64,000 bases of DNA. Origin: Paraflavitalea soli. GTDB taxonomy: Bacteria; Bacteroidota; Bacteroidia; Chitinophagales; Chitinophagaceae. Position numbers and translations under genes: made by a program. Shown here in pieces: positions 50,663 to 60,267 of the stretch (its first letter is position 1; the number at the start of each line of letters is the position of its first letter). The DNA lies in assembly GCF_003555545.1 (NCBI RefSeq), contig NZ_CP032157.1, positions 6,700,546 to 6,764,545 of the forward strand, given 5' to 3'. Below the pieces are notes generated by a model. That model had not been told where the DNA came from and made no database searches. It saw only the letters and a list, made by a program, of their open reading frames with translations.

Positions 50663-51670
50663 TTGAAAGCAAACCACGGAATTGCACTTTTCTTCCTATT
50701 AGGTAGTTTAATCTCTTGTAAAAAGAAAGACATACTCGCAGGTTATGATAAGGCAGCATTGTTTGCGTCTGCGACTACTACGGAGATCAATGCAGTTACG
50801 GACATGTGGGCAAAAAGAAACCTCGTGCCCCAGGAAATAACAGTCGAAGAAACGCACGTGATCACTGCGAAGTTGTCGTTACATATTATCTCTTTCAGGT
50901 TATTGGGCTCCAAAGAATACGCCGGAGTGCTGGTGCCGGTTACGGATCATCCTGTGCCTGTGCAGTTTTATGTGGGCGGGTATAGTACTAAAGAGGATCC
51001 GGTAAATTCCTCCGCTGTTGAAATGGCAGGTGAAGATCTGCCTTTTGTTTATGTGGTTCCTGCCATGAGAGGTCAATATGTTAGCTTGCGTGTGAAGGGT
51101 AAAGAATATAGGTCTTCCATGTCGGAAGGATCGAGATTCGATGCCTTTGATGGTGCTACGGATGATGTAATAGCAACCCTGAATGCCGTGGGTGCTCTAT
51201 TTAGCCAGGCAGATACTGCCCGGGCGATGATCCGCGGGGGTAGCCGGGGTGGAATAGTGGCCTTATTGGCCGGTGAGCGTGACCAACGGTTTAAACGGGT
51301 AGCAGCGGTGGCATTCAATGCAGATTTTATCGGCCTCACTGCCCAGCTGTATAATGATCCAACCTATAGGGAGCAGTTCATGAGCGGGTTAATTAATGGA
51401 ACAACTACCATAGCCGGGGTGCGGCAACTGATGATCGCCTCATCCCCGCTTTATTTTTGTAGCCGGCTGCCTAAAACACAATTACATTGCGCTCAGAACG
51501 ATCGCATAACCCCGGCCGCGCAAGGAGAGTTGTTATTCAATACCATGAAGACCCTTGGATTACAGCACCAGGTAGAACTCTTCATTTATCCAAATCGCGA
51601 TCACGACAATATTGCCACAGGAAACACGGAAATGGCAATCACTATCAATACCTTTTTCAGCACGTTGTGA
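50663..51670 (+). CDS. Lipoprotein alpha/beta hydrolase (S9 peptidase/esterase-like)
   Basis: 335 aa from a TTG start at 50663, the only start giving the complete lipoprotein signal (FFLLGSLISC, Cys19). The catalytic triad is visible: nucleophile S194 in RGGSRGG, Asp in HCAQNDRITP (about 277) and His in YPNRDHDN (about 317). The prolyl-oligopeptidase-like order and the GQLLFNTMKTLG-type helix suggest a small esterase or peptidase. It lies upstream of the SusC/SusD pair but ends in a strong hairpin, so it is probably a separate unit. Confidence 0.78.
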   Translation: MKANHGIALFFLLGSLISCKKKDILAGYDKAALFASATTTEINAVTDMWAKRNLVPQEITVEETHVITAKLSLHIISFRLLGSKEYAGVLVPVTDHPVPVQFYVGGYSTKEDPVNSSAVEMAGEDLPFVYVVPAMRGQYVSLRVKGKEYRSSMSEGSRFDAFDGATDDVIATLNAVGALFSQADTARAMIRGGSRGGIVALLAGERDQRFKRVAAVAFNADFIGLTAQLYNDPTYREQFMSGLINGTTTIAGVRQLMIASSPLYFCSRLPKTQLHCAQNDRITPAAQGELLFNTMKTLGLQHQVELFIYPNRDHDNIATGNTEMAITINTFFSTL

Positions 51671-51704
51671 CCATACTTCTCTAACTATACTACTTTTTTT
51701 AATT

Positions 51705-51756
51705 GGACGGATGGTCACATTATGCAGGAAGCGCGCATAAATGACCATCCGCCTTT
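51705..51756 (+). terminator. Long hairpin after the hydrolase gene
   Basis: GGACGGATGGTCACATTATG and GCATAAATGACCATCCGCC are inverted arms of about 19-20 nt (two mismatches) with a nine-base loop, followed by TTTCT. Likely terminator. Confidence 0.65.
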
Positions 51757-51878
51757 CTCAGGCATTTCGCCTTATTTCATAGATGTTCATTGTTTAAGCA
51801 CAGGCCTATCCGGTTAGTGTAAGACTTATTGGTGTATGAATGCTTTTGCGGTTTTTTGCGGGAAGTTTAAATATTTAG

Positions 51879-51911
51879 GTATTTTCTTTTTAATTAAGTT
51901 TACAAAATACC
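51879..51911. promoter_or_regulatory. Inverted repeat in the SusC upstream region
   Basis: GGTATTTT (51879-51886) and AAAATACC (51904-51911) are perfect arms separated by 17 nt, 219 nt before susC. The 459-bp spacer is AT-rich and without a gene; besides the hydrolase terminator, this repeat and the palindrome at 52096-52109 are its only visible structures. Confidence 0.35.
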
Positions 51912-52095
51912 GGTTTTTTTGAATACCTGATTTATGATTTTTGTCCTAAGTCATTGTATGTGTGCCTCCAAGACAAAACAGCAATTTTCGACATAAATGC
52001 GCAAAGTCAGGGCAAATATTGATTACTGGTATAAGTCTGTTTCAACTTGGGTAACGTCCTGGGTAAACCAACGCGAGCAGATCGTTTAAGATTCT

Positions 52096-52109
52096 TTTGT
52101 AAATACAAA
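52096..52109. promoter_or_regulatory. Palindrome just before susC
   Basis: TTTGTA-AA-TACAAA is a perfect 14-bp palindrome ending 20 nt before the susC ATG; it would lie in the leader or overlap the promoter. Confidence 0.35.
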
Positions 52110-52129
52110 TTTTAACCAAAACAGTAGCT

Positions 52130-55100
52130 ATGAACAAACGAATTTCAACCTTGTTGTTTGTGCTCTTCACAGGGTGCCTTGCATCATATGCACAAACCAG
52201 TATAAGAGGTGTTGTTACCGATTACACCAGTAAAAACCCTGTACCCTCCGCAACGGTCCAGGTCAAAGGAAGTAAGACTGCCACCCTTACAGATAAAGAT
52301 GGCAGGTATGAAATTACCCTCCCGGCCAACGCGACCACGCTGGTATTTCAGGTTACCAGTTACCACACCAAAGAGGTTGCCATTAATGGACGCAGCGAAA
52401 TCAATATTGAGTTGGAGGCTGACTTTCAGTCGCTCAATGAAGTGATGGTGGTTGCTTATGGCACCGCAAAAAAAGGCACCTATACCGGCGCTGCTTCGGT
52501 GATCAAGCAAGACGATATCAAGTATGTCCCTTCTACCTCTTTCCAGAATGCTTTGGTGGGTAGAGCATCCGGTGTACAAATAACTACTGCCAGTGGTGAG
52601 GCTGGCGCTACCCCCAGCATACGCATCAGGGGTATTGGCTCCATGAATGCGAGTAATGAACCATTGTATGTTATTGATGGCGTACCCGTTATTTCGGGCG
52701 ATCAGGGCAACCTGAGCGGTTCCTACATCGGTTCCAATAACATCATGAATACCCTGAATCCGGCCGATATTGAGACCATCACCATCTTAAAAGATGCGGC
52801 CGCTTCTTCCCTGTATGGTTCAAGAGCAGCCAATGGTGTGGTGGTAATCACTACCAAACGTGGTAAAAGAGGGAAGCCTGTGGTGCATTTGTCTTCCTCC
52901 ATTGGGGTTACACCAGGATGGGCTACGGACAACTACGAAACCGGAGGTCCGCAGGAACAAATAAATATGTTGTATAGAATATTGTATGACAATAAAACTT
53001 CCGCCGGTCAAACTGCAGCCCAGGCCAATAAGTATGCGCTCGATCAACTCAAATCCAAGTTCAATAAACATGGATATACATTTTCAACCGCCGGTACAAG
53101 CCTGTCCGACAATGTGATCATTAGCGGCATGACGGATGGACTCGTAAACCGCGAGGGTACCTATTTTGATTGGGATGATGCTTATTTTAGAACAGGTACT
53201 TACCAGACCAACGATCTCTCTGTAAGTGGCGGTGATCAAAATACAACCTATTATACTTCGCTCAACTATACAAAAGACCAGAACAGGATCCGGGTCAATA
53301 AATTCGATCGTATTTCAGGTCGTGTCAACATATCTCAGAAAGTAGGAAAACACCTGGAGTTTACTACCAATGTCGGTATTGCCAGGAACAAACAGTCTGG
53401 CTTTAATGATACCAGGAATACAGGCGCCAACTACTTCTTCCAGGTTAGAAACCTGTTATGGCCCTTTTATTGGCCAACTGATTACAAAACAGGTCTGCCA
53501 TATACCGCAAGGTATGGAAGTCTGGCGCAGAACAATCTTTATTACAATGATCAGTGGGAAAACAGCTCTATCACCAAAAGATTTTCTGTAAACGAAACAG
53601 TCCTGCTTACCATTCTGCCGGAATTAACTGTTAAGTCTGTTTTCTCTTTTGATAATTCCGAGATCAAGGACCATTTGTATTACAGCGCCATTCATTACAA
53701 CGGCGTATCTACCAATGGATCGATCACTGAAACAGGTACCACCGTCACAAAACTGGTATCTTCCAACACAGTCAATTACGCGAAGAATTTCGGAGATCAC
53801 AATTTTACATTCTTAGGAGGCTTTGAGGTAGAGCAGAATAAAACAAACTTCCAAAACTCAACGGGAACAAATCTCCCATCCAGTGTATTGACCACCTTAT
53901 CTCCGGCTGGTGCTTTTGTGGCCAGCGGATATGAGTATGGCAACTCGATCGTTTCTCTGTTATCACGCCTGGAGTACAATTACAAACAGAAATATTTCCT
54001 CTCAGGATCTTTCCGCCGGGATGGTTCATCAAAACTGGCGCCTGATACCCGCTGGGGTAATTTCTGGTCAGTGGCAGGGGCCTGGAAGATCAGCAATGAA
54101 GAGTTCATGAAGGGGTTGCCTGAAATTAGTAATTTAAGGTTACGGGCTTCTTATGGCATCAATGGTACCTTGCCTTCACAGAATTTTGGATGGAGATCAT
54201 TAACCAGTTATACCCTTAAGTATAATAGCAATGCAGGGGGGTACCTGTCTACCAATGGCAATCCTGATCTTAAGTGGGAAACGAATTATACCACCAATAT
54301 TGGTTTGGAATTCGGCCTCTTCAAACAGCGGTTAACAGGTACTATTGAATATTTTAACCGCGATTCCAGGAATCTTTTGCAGGATGTTCCTACTTCAACA
54401 ACTACCGGTTTTTCCAGTGTGCTGGCCAACGTAGGTGAAATAAATAACAAGGGTATAGAGGTTGAAATTGGTGGAGACATCATTGATAACAATACACTCA
54501 GGTGGAGTGCGTCTGTGAATGCTTCCTTCATTCAATCAAAAGTTACCAAATTGTATGGCGGCAGGGATATAATATGGTATGATCCAACAGGTGGAGATGC
54601 CAGGGCGCAATTCATATACAGAGAAGGCTTCTCTACCCTAAGCTTATATGGCTATGAGTGGGGCGGTGTAGATCCGAAGAATGGCAACAACGTTTGGTAT
54701 GTGAATAATCCGGCCGATTCAAAAGCTGGAGACTTCTTATACAATGGCAGGGGAGCTACTTATACATTCAACAAAGCAAACTACAAGATTGTAGGAGATG
54801 CAATGCCGGATGTATATGGAGGGCTTAATACCGATGTTTCCTATAAAGGTCTTACACTGGGGCTGAACATTATTTATAAGATTGGCGGCAAATTGTACGA
54901 CGGCGCCTTCAAGGATGTTGCCGATGATGGTTATTACTGGGAAAGGATCAGAATAGGATCTTTGTATAAGGATATGTGGACGCCCGAAAACACATCCGGC
55001 AGTATGCCGCTTCTCAGAGGTACTGACCTGACCGATCCGATGCAATACAGCACCCGTCAAATGTACAATGCTAGCTTCTTACGGTTAAAGAACATCAGCC

Positions 55101-55294
55101 TGTCTTATGACCTGCCCAGGAATTTGATTGGTAAAGTTGGCCTGACCAGTGCCAAGATATTCTTTAACGGAAGTAATTTACTGACATTCTCAAAGTATAA
55201 AAATGCCGATCCTGAAGTAAATCAGTATGGAACCCGTGGATGGGAAACGCCCATCGGAAAGATCTATACATTCGGGATCGACCTTAATTTCTAA
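52130..55294 (+). CDS. SusC/RagA-family TonB-linked outer-membrane transporter
   Basis: 1054 aa: signal peptide (1-21, LASYAQ), CarboxypepD_reg domain (about 23-105, IRGVVTDYTSKNPVPSATVQV shortened), plug (about 115-235, PLYVIDGVPV, the SusC signature LKDAAASSLYGSRAANGVVV) and barrel to the terminal IYTFGIDLNF. It imports a ligand handed over by the SusD partner encoded 20 nt downstream. No glycosidase, sensor or FecI/FecR gene is adjacent, so the ligand (glycan or peptide) cannot be guessed. Confidence 0.95.
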   Translation: MNKRISTLLFVLFTGCLASYAQTSIRGVVTDYTSKNPVPSATVQVKGSKTATLTDKDGRYEITLPANATTLVFQVTSYHTKEVAINGRSEINIELEADFQSLNEVMVVAYGTAKKGTYTGAASVIKQDDIKYVPSTSFQNALVGRASGVQITTASGEAGATPSIRIRGIGSMNASNEPLYVIDGVPVISGDQGNLSGSYIGSNNIMNTLNPADIETITILKDAAASSLYGSRAANGVVVITTKRGKRGKPVVHLSSSIGVTPGWATDNYETGGPQEQINMLYRILYDNKTSAGQTAAQANKYALDQLKSKFNKHGYTFSTAGTSLSDNVIISGMTDGLVNREGTYFDWDDAYFRTGTYQTNDLSVSGGDQNTTYYTSLNYTKDQNRIRVNKFDRISGRVNISQKVGKHLEFTTNVGIARNKQSGFNDTRNTGANYFFQVRNLLWPFYWPTDYKTGLPYTARYGSLAQNNLYYNDQWENSSITKRFSVNETVLLTILPELTVKSVFSFDNSEIKDHLYYSAIHYNGVSTNGSITETGTTVTKLVSSNTVNYAKNFGDHNFTFLGGFEVEQNKTNFQNSTGTNLPSSVLTTLSPAGAFVASGYEYGNSIVSLLSRLEYNYKQKYFLSGSFRRDGSSKLAPDTRWGNFWSVAGAWKISNEEFMKGLPEISNLRLRASYGINGTLPSQNFGWRSLTSYTLKYNSNAGGYLSTNGNPDLKWETNYTTNIGLEFGLFKQRLTGTIEYFNRDSRNLLQDVPTSTTTGFSSVLANVGEINNKGIEVEIGGDIIDNNTLRWSASVNASFIQSKVTKLYGGRDIIWYDPTGGDARAQFIYREGFSTLSLYGYEWGGVDPKNGNNVWYVNNPADSKAGDFLYNGRGATYTFNKANYKIVGDAMPDVYGGLNTDVSYKGLTLGLNIIYKIGGKLYDGAFKDVADDGYYWERIRIGSLYKDMWTPENTSGSMPLLRGTDLTDPMQYSTRQMYNASFLRLKNISLSYDLPRNLIGKVGLTSAKIFFNGSNLLTFSKYKNADPEVNQYGTRGWETPIGKIYTFGIDLNF

Positions 55295-55314
55295 TTCGTT
55301 AAACTCTTTATAAA

Positions 55315-56778
55315 ATGAATAATACACTGAGAATATTCATGACCGGCCTGTTTGCGCTTGGTTTGTTTTCCTGTAAGAAAACGCTCGATGTGGTGCCTAC
55401 CAACCAGGTTAATGCCAATGAATCGATCAAAACTCCTGCCGATGCCCAGATAATGATCAATGGTATAGTGCGCAGCATGAGCAGCGCAGATTACTACGGA
55501 AGGAATTTCATACTTTATGGTGATGCAAAAGGGGGCGATATGACCATCCCGTCACAGGGAAGAGGCAATGATGCATTGTATACCTTTAATCACTCCGCTA
55601 CCAGTGGCAGTTATTCGGGCTACTGGTCGCAGATCTATTTTTCCCTGTTACAAGTGAATAACCTGCTTGTAAACATTGGCCAGTTGGAAGCAGCGGGAGC
55701 CACCGGCTACAATAGTTATAAAGGACAGGCATTAACACTTCGTGCGATCATGTATTTTGACCTGGTTCGGCTTTATGGAAAGTCTTATGACCTTGACAAA
55801 AACGCCTATGGCGTTCCAAATGTTACAACGCCCTTAAAGTCAACAGCACAGCCGCTCAGGAATACGGTTAACGAGAACTACAATCAAATATTATCCGACC
55901 TTAAAACGGCCGCTCCGTTATTGGGGAAAGCGAAATCCAATGGTTTTGTGAATTATTACGGCAACCTGGCTATGCAGGCAAGGGTTTATCTCTATATGAA
56001 GGACTACCCCAATGCTTTAAAAGCAGCCGAGGAGATTATCACGAGTAATGTATATACGCTGTATAGCAATGCTGCCTGGGTAGATTCCTGGAAAGCACAA
56101 TATGGCTCGGAATCCATATTTGAGATCGGTGTTTATCCGCTTGAAGGAGATCTGGGCGCAGGTTCTATAGGCGCTTACCTCCGGAAGAAAGGTGATGGCG
56201 GAAGTACTATTTTAGGCTGGTTCATAGCCAGTGATTATTTTCTGGCCCGGTTAAAAGAAGATGTTGCAGATGTAAGATGGGGTGTTATGAATGACGACGA
56301 GTTTTCTACCTCAGGTAATCCGCGAAAAGGAGCCTTGTACAAATACAGCGGAAGCATTGCGTTGGCTGGTGATGGTAAAGCAACGGCTACAGCAGTAAAC
56401 CTTAAATTGATCAGGTTATCTGAAGTTTACCTGATTGCTGCAGAAGCTGCTTTGCCTACGGATGCTTTGAAAGCGGCTACTTACTTAAACGCGATCCGTA
56501 AACGTGCTCCCAACGTGGTTCCCGCCACGGCAGCAACAGTAACGCTTGATATGATCCTCGATGAAAGAAGCAAAGAGCTGTTTGGCGAAGGCCAAAGATT
56601 TTTTGATATGATACGATTGAATAAAACGATCACATTCAATGATGAGATACTCGGCTTATCAGTAGCTACCCGTCCGAAAACAATTGACAGAACATTTTTT
56701 AAGACCCTGTTACCGATCTCTCAAGCAGAGATCAATGCAAACCCAGGCATCCTGGCACAGCAGAACCCCCAGTATTAA
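55315..56778 (+). CDS. SusD/RagB-family surface lipoprotein
   Basis: 487 aa with lipoprotein signal (LFALGLFSC, Cys about 19) followed by KKTLDVVPTNQ, the usual SusD start. TPR-like helices (ALTLRAIMYFDLVRLYGKSYD by landmark) and the C-terminal RLSEVYLIAAEA, LNAIRKRA, DERSKELFGEGQRFFDMIRL signature segments are all present. It binds ligand at the cell surface on top of the SusC barrel. Ends at a strong terminator. Confidence 0.95.
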   Translation: MNNTLRIFMTGLFALGLFSCKKTLDVVPTNQVNANESIKTPADAQIMINGIVRSMSSADYYGRNFILYGDAKGGDMTIPSQGRGNDALYTFNHSATSGSYSGYWSQIYFSLLQVNNLLVNIGQLEAAGATGYNSYKGQALTLRAIMYFDLVRLYGKSYDLDKNAYGVPNVTTPLKSTAQPLRNTVNENYNQILSDLKTAAPLLGKAKSNGFVNYYGNLAMQARVYLYMKDYPNALKAAEEIITSNVYTLYSNAAWVDSWKAQYGSESIFEIGVYPLEGDLGAGSIGAYLRKKGDGGSTILGWFIASDYFLARLKEDVADVRWGVMNDDEFSTSGNPRKGALYKYSGSIALAGDGKATATAVNLKLIRLSEVYLIAAEAALPTDALKAATYLNAIRKRAPNVVPATAATVTLDMILDERSKELFGEGQRFFDMIRLNKTITFNDEILGLSVATRPKTIDRTFFKTLLPISQAEINANPGILAQQNPQY

Positions 56779-56809
56779 TGGGGGTCATTACAGGGCTGAC
56801 TTGATTAAA

Positions 56810-56848
56810 CGAAGGCCGACGCGTTCCTGCGTCGGTCTTCGTATTTTT
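56810..56848 (+). terminator. Terminator of the susC-susD operon
   Basis: CGAAGGCCGACGC and GCGTCGGTCTTCG form a 13-pair stem (one G-T) around GTTCCT, followed by TATTTTT, 32 nt after susD. Confidence 0.88.
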
Positions 56849-56894
56849 CAGGTGCGCCCGGAAGGGGCGCAATGACTGGAAACGTGTTGAAAAG

Positions 56895-56921
56895 AAAAAA
56901 GCGCCTGACCGGCGCTTTTTT
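56895..56921. terminator. Terminator after tRNA-Arg (bidirectional)
   Basis: AAAAAAGCGCC and GGCGCTTTTTT enclose a TGACC loop; T-runs exist on both strands. On the minus strand it lies 25 nt beyond the tRNA 3' end. Confidence 0.85.
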
Positions 56922-56945
56922 AATACCCTCGAATAGGGTTCTCTG

Positions 56946-57017
56946 TGGCTTCGCCAGGAATCGAACCTGGATCTGGAGCTTCGGAAACTCTTATACTATC
57001 CATTGTACTACGAAGCC
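56946..57017 (-). tRNA. tRNA-Arg (anticodon CCG)
   Basis: A 72-nt cloverleaf: acceptor GGCTTCG/CGAAGCC with discriminator A, D arm GTAC...GTAT, anticodon loop TTCCGAA giving CCG (reads CGG, Arg), and T arm CCAGG-TTCGATT-CCTGG. CCA is not encoded. Its 5' end is only 7 nt after the marC stop, so it may be processed from the same transcript. Confidence 0.93.
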
Positions 57018-57024
57018 AATTGCA

Positions 57025-57603
57025 CTATTTTATCAAGGTGCCTATATTGCTCGCAAAGAGCTTTACGGCAATGGCGAGCAAAATTACGCCAAAAAACTTT
57101 CTCACCGCTAATAATCCTGCCGGTCCCAAAAGTTTCGCAATATAGTTCAGGGATTTCAAAACGAGGAAAACAATTACCAGGTTGATCAAAATGCCGAATA
57201 ATACCGTCCACTGGCTGTAATTGGCGGAGAGGGAAATGATGGTGGTAAGCGTTCCTGAACCGGCTATCAGCGGGAAAGCAATGGGTACCACTGTGCCACT
57301 CTTGTGGTTATCATCGCTTTTGAAAAATTCCATGCCCAGTACCATTTCCAGCCCCAAAATAAAGATCACGATAGAGCCCGCTACGGCAAAAGAGCCTACA
57401 TCGAGTCCCAATATCTGCAGGAATTTCTCGCCGGTCAACAGGAACAGGATCATCAGGCCGCCGGATACCAGGGTCGCTTTTATTTCATCGATGCCACCCA
57501 TTTTCTTCTTCAGGGTGATCAGCAGGGGGATAGACCCCAAAATATCGATGATGGCGAATAAAGTGAAGGTGACAGTTATCAGGTCGTCCAATCGCAATTC
57601 CAT
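57025..57603 (-). CDS. MarC-family integral membrane protein
   Basis: 192 aa with six predicted transmembrane helices. It starts MELRLDDLITVTFTLFAIID at the ATG 57603 (a TTG at 57624 is less likely), continues with LGSIPLLITLKKK, and has the PIAFPLIAGSGTLTTIISL motif conserved in MarC/UPF0056 proteins. Members were named for multiple antibiotic resistance but the true role is uncertain. It lies 39 nt below cobC on the same strand, so it may be at the end of the cobamide operon. Confidence 0.88.
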   Translation of the reverse strand: MELRLDDLITVTFTLFAIIDILGSIPLLITLKKKMGGIDEIKATLVSGGLMILFLLTGEKFLQILGLDVGSFAVAGSIVIFILGLEMVLGMEFFKSDDNHKSGTVVPIAFPLIAGSGTLTTIISLSANYSQWTVLFGILINLVIVFLVLKSLNYIAKLLGPAGLLAVRKFFGVILLAIAVKLFASNIGTLIK

Positions 57604-57642
57604 GGCATTAGATTTAGCTGACAATGAGGATACAAGATACTA

Positions 57643-58245
57643 CTATTTATAACTAGGCTTGTGCTGTTCCTTACCCGTACTGATATTGGACAGCAGCTCG
57701 TATTGAAAACCCGCTCCCTGCCGGTCGATCTTTACCACACAGCCATAATGCAGGGAAAAAGCAGCAAAGGAATCTTTTAAGGGAGTATGGGTAATATGGG
57801 CCAGGATGCTCCTGATCACACCGCCATGGGTAACAATAGCAGCCTCGGTATCCGTAGCAGCTACCGCATTAAAACAACGGGTTACCCGCTCATATACATG
57901 TACATAGCTTTCACCACCGGGAATACACACATTTACAAAGTCATTCATCCAGGGATCGATCACCGCCCGGGGAATATCATCCCACCTTTGTAATTCCCAT
58001 TCACCACAATTGATCTCCTTCAGGTCATGGTCAAACCGGATAGCCGAAGCCGGGAATAGATGATCTGCCAGTTTCCTGCACCGTTGCAGCGGACTGCTGT
58101 AAATAGCCTGCAGGTCTGGCGGCAGGTATTGCCGTATAATGCCTGCTTCTTCCTCAAAACCTTCCGTTACGTCAATATCAGCCTGCCCATAGCAGGTGCC
58201 TTTTTCAATGAGCGGTGTAGTATGACGGATCACATAAATACTCAT
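57643..58245 (-). CDS. cobC: Histidine phosphatase, probable alpha-ribazole phosphatase
   Basis: 200 aa phosphoglycerate-mutase-like fold with the RHT catalytic motif (YVIRHTTP, H8), a CYGQADIDVTEGF segment, IYSSPLQRCRKLA and the second catalytic His in IVTHGGVIRS. CobC removes the 5'-phosphate from alpha-ribazole phosphate (or adenosylcobalamin phosphate), the last step of nucleotide-loop assembly. Position directly after cobS supports this over other phosphatase roles. Confidence 0.85.
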   Translation of the reverse strand: MSIYVIRHTTPLIEKGTCYGQADIDVTEGFEEEAGIIRQYLPPDLQAIYSSPLQRCRKLADHLFPASAIRFDHDLKEINCGEWELQRWDDIPRAVIDPWMNDFVNVCIPGGESYVHVYERVTRCFNAVAATDTEAAIVTHGGVIRSILAHITHTPLKDSFAAFSLHYGCVVKIDRQGAGFQYELLSNISTGKEQHKPSYK

Positions 58246-58269
58246 AGGACAATATTAAGTAAATGCTTT

Positions 58270-58315
58270 GTCAGGCTGAGTTTATCGAAGCCGCCTTCGA
58301 CGGGCTCAGGCTGAC
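58270..58315. repeat. Palindromic CAGGCTGAG...TCGAAGCC repeat between cobS and cobC
   Basis: GTCAGGCTGAG-TTTATCGAAG and CTTCGACGGG-CTCAGGCTGAC form a near-perfect inverted pair around CCGC. It is the dispersed element in head-to-head form, within the minus-strand operon. Confidence 0.85.
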
Positions 58316-58321
58316 ATATTG

Positions 58322-59134
58322 TTAGATAACATAGCGCCATACGATCAATACCCCCAGGTAAAATGTTAACTCACTCACCTGCTGCATGGCGCCCAGGCAA
58401 TCGCCCGTATAACCGCCGATCCATTTCTTAAAATACAGGGCCAGGCGCCACGCGATGAACAATACCGGGATAATGGCCAGTGCAAAATGCCAGCTTAAGA
58501 AAACAAAAGGAAGCAGGGCAAATACAATGGCAAGCAATACAGTCACCCGGGATGGCTTACTGCTGGTTACCGGTTTCGATTTGCTGGTATCGGGGTCGGT
58601 AACATAATCAAAAAAGCAAATGGTCAGTACACCCATCAACCGGCTGATGGCATGCGCCGCTACCAGTACCAGCAGAAAGTTCTTGTAATTGAGAAAGATA
58701 TTGAGGGAAGGGTCAGTAAGGTCGGGGGTAAACTTGGGCAGTTCTTTCAGCAACAGGAATTTGGCAGCCAGTATGCCGATAAGTCCAGTCACACCATAGG
58801 TGCCCAAGCGGCTGTCCTTCATGATCATTAATATCTTCTCTTTTGTCCAGCCACCGCCAAACGCATCGCATACATCAGCAAAGCCATCTTCATGAAAAGC
58901 GCCAGTGGTAAAGATGCCCGCGATGATAGAAGCCAGGATGGCAATATCCTCACTCACATATTTATTAAATACCAGGAAGCTAAGGCCGCTGATGAGCGCT
59001 ACGATCCAGCCTACGAGGGGAAAGTACCGGGCCGATTTCTCCAGGTACTCCTGCGAGTGATCGGTAAACTTAGGTACTGGCAGGCGCGTAAGGAACATTA
59101 AAGCTGTAAAGAAGATGCGTATTTCTTTCTTCAT
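58322..59134 (-). CDS. cobS: Adenosylcobinamide-GDP ribazoletransferase (cobalamin synthase)
   Basis: Inner-membrane enzyme joining adenosylcobinamide-GDP with alpha-ribazole (phosphate). 270 aa with about six helices; family motifs FLTRLPVP, FPLVGWIVALISG, FHEDGFADVCDAFGGG and MKDSRLGTYGV are present (the acidic residues bind Mg). It follows cobT after 65 nt. Confidence 0.95.
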   Translation of the reverse strand: MKKEIRIFFTALMFLTRLPVPKFTDHSQEYLEKSARYFPLVGWIVALISGLSFLVFNKYVSEDIAILASIIAGIFTTGAFHEDGFADVCDAFGGGWTKEKILMIMKDSRLGTYGVTGLIGILAAKFLLLKELPKFTPDLTDPSLNIFLNYKNFLLVLVAAHAISRLMGVLTICFFDYVTDPDTSKSKPVTSSKPSRVTVLLAIVFALLPFVFLSWHFALAIIPVLFIAWRLALYFKKWIGGYTGDCLGAMQQVSELTFYLGVLIVWRYVI

Positions 59135-59199
59135 AATTGTATTACTAACAAACTTCCAGTTTTTCTTCTTACTGACTTCCGGACTTTCCGACTTCCGGA

Positions 59200-60267
59200 C
59201 TATTCTTTATTAGAGACCCCGGCGGATTCAAAGGAAGCCATTTCCTGCAGGAAATTAACAGCAGACTGTATCAAAGGAATGGCCAGCGCAGCGCCCGTTC
59301 CCTCTCCCAATCGCAAACCCAGGTGCAGCAAGGTGCTGGCCTGCAGGTGTTGCAGCATTTTTTCATGACCATGCTCTCCGCTCGTATGCGCAAAGATGCA
59401 ATAGGACAGGATGGACGGATTAAGCTGCTTTGCCAGCAGCAGGGCTGCCGTAGCGATAAATCCATCCACTACGATCACCATTTTTTGCGCAGCAGCCTGT
59501 AAATAAGCTCCTGTCATCATGGCGATCTCGAAACCGCCTACCGTAGCAAGTAACCTGATCGGCTGATCGCTAAGCTGCTGTAGCCGATGAAAGACATACA
59601 CCTGCTCCAGCGTATTTATTTTGGTTTGTAGCTGTTCATTGTTGGCGCCTGTTCCCCGGCCCACACATTCTGCCACGGAAATACCCGTCACCGCGCTCAT
59701 GATCAAAGAGGCCGACGAAGTATTGCCGATGCCCATTTCGCCAAAGCCAATGCAATTGGTGCCCCTGTCGGCAATTGTTTTTACAATGGCTTTCCCTTTC
59801 TCTATTGCTGCCAGTGCTGCAGCCTCACTCATCGCCGGCCCTTCCAGGTAATTACCGGTACCATATTCCATCTTTGCATTGATGAAAATATCGCCGTCTT
59901 TCACCCGCAGCTGTGTAGAAGCAGGTATCAGGTCAAAGTTCACCCCGGCGTCTACCACCTGTAAGGTGATATGGTGCTGCCGGCAAAACACATTGATGGC
60001 CGCGCCGCCATTCAGGAAGTTCAACACCATCTGGGCAGTCACTGCCTGCGGATAGGGGTTTACCAGTCCTGTTTTGGCAATGCCGTGATCGCCGGCAAAG
60101 ATCACCATATAGGGCTGGGCGATCATGGGCGAAGTGGTTTCCTGTATCAATCCCACTTGCAGCGCAATGTCTTCCAGCAGGCCCAGTGAGCCCGGCGGCT
60201 TTGTTTTGTTGTTGATCTTGTGTTGCAGGTCGGCCTGCAGGGAGGCGGTAGTAGTATTTGTTATCAT
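59200..60267 (-). CDS. cobT: Nicotinate-nucleotide--dimethylbenzimidazole phosphoribosyltransferase
   Basis: Activates the lower-ligand base to alpha-ribazole phosphate. 355 aa with conserved KPPGSLG, VIFAGDHGIAKTGLV, FLNGGAAINVFCRQ, DAGVNFDL, IGFGEMGIGNTSSASLI and the C-terminal RLGEGTGAALAIPLIQSA containing the catalytic-site region. Starts with ATGA overlap on the upstream Dph6-like gene, so the two are translationally coupled. Confidence 0.96.
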   Translation of the reverse strand: MITNTTTASLQADLQHKINNKTKPPGSLGLLEDIALQVGLIQETTSPMIAQPYMVIFAGDHGIAKTGLVNPYPQAVTAQMVLNFLNGGAAINVFCRQHHITLQVVDAGVNFDLIPASTQLRVKDGDIFINAKMEYGTGNYLEGPAMSEAAALAAIEKGKAIVKTIADRGTNCIGFGEMGIGNTSSASLIMSAVTGISVAECVGRGTGANNEQLQTKINTLEQVYVFHRLQQLSDQPIRLLATVGGFEIAMMTGAYLQAAAQKMVIVVDGFIATAALLLAKQLNPSILSYCIFAHTSGEHGHEKMLQHLQASTLLHLGLRLGEGTGAALAIPLIQSAVNFLQEMASFESAGVSNKE

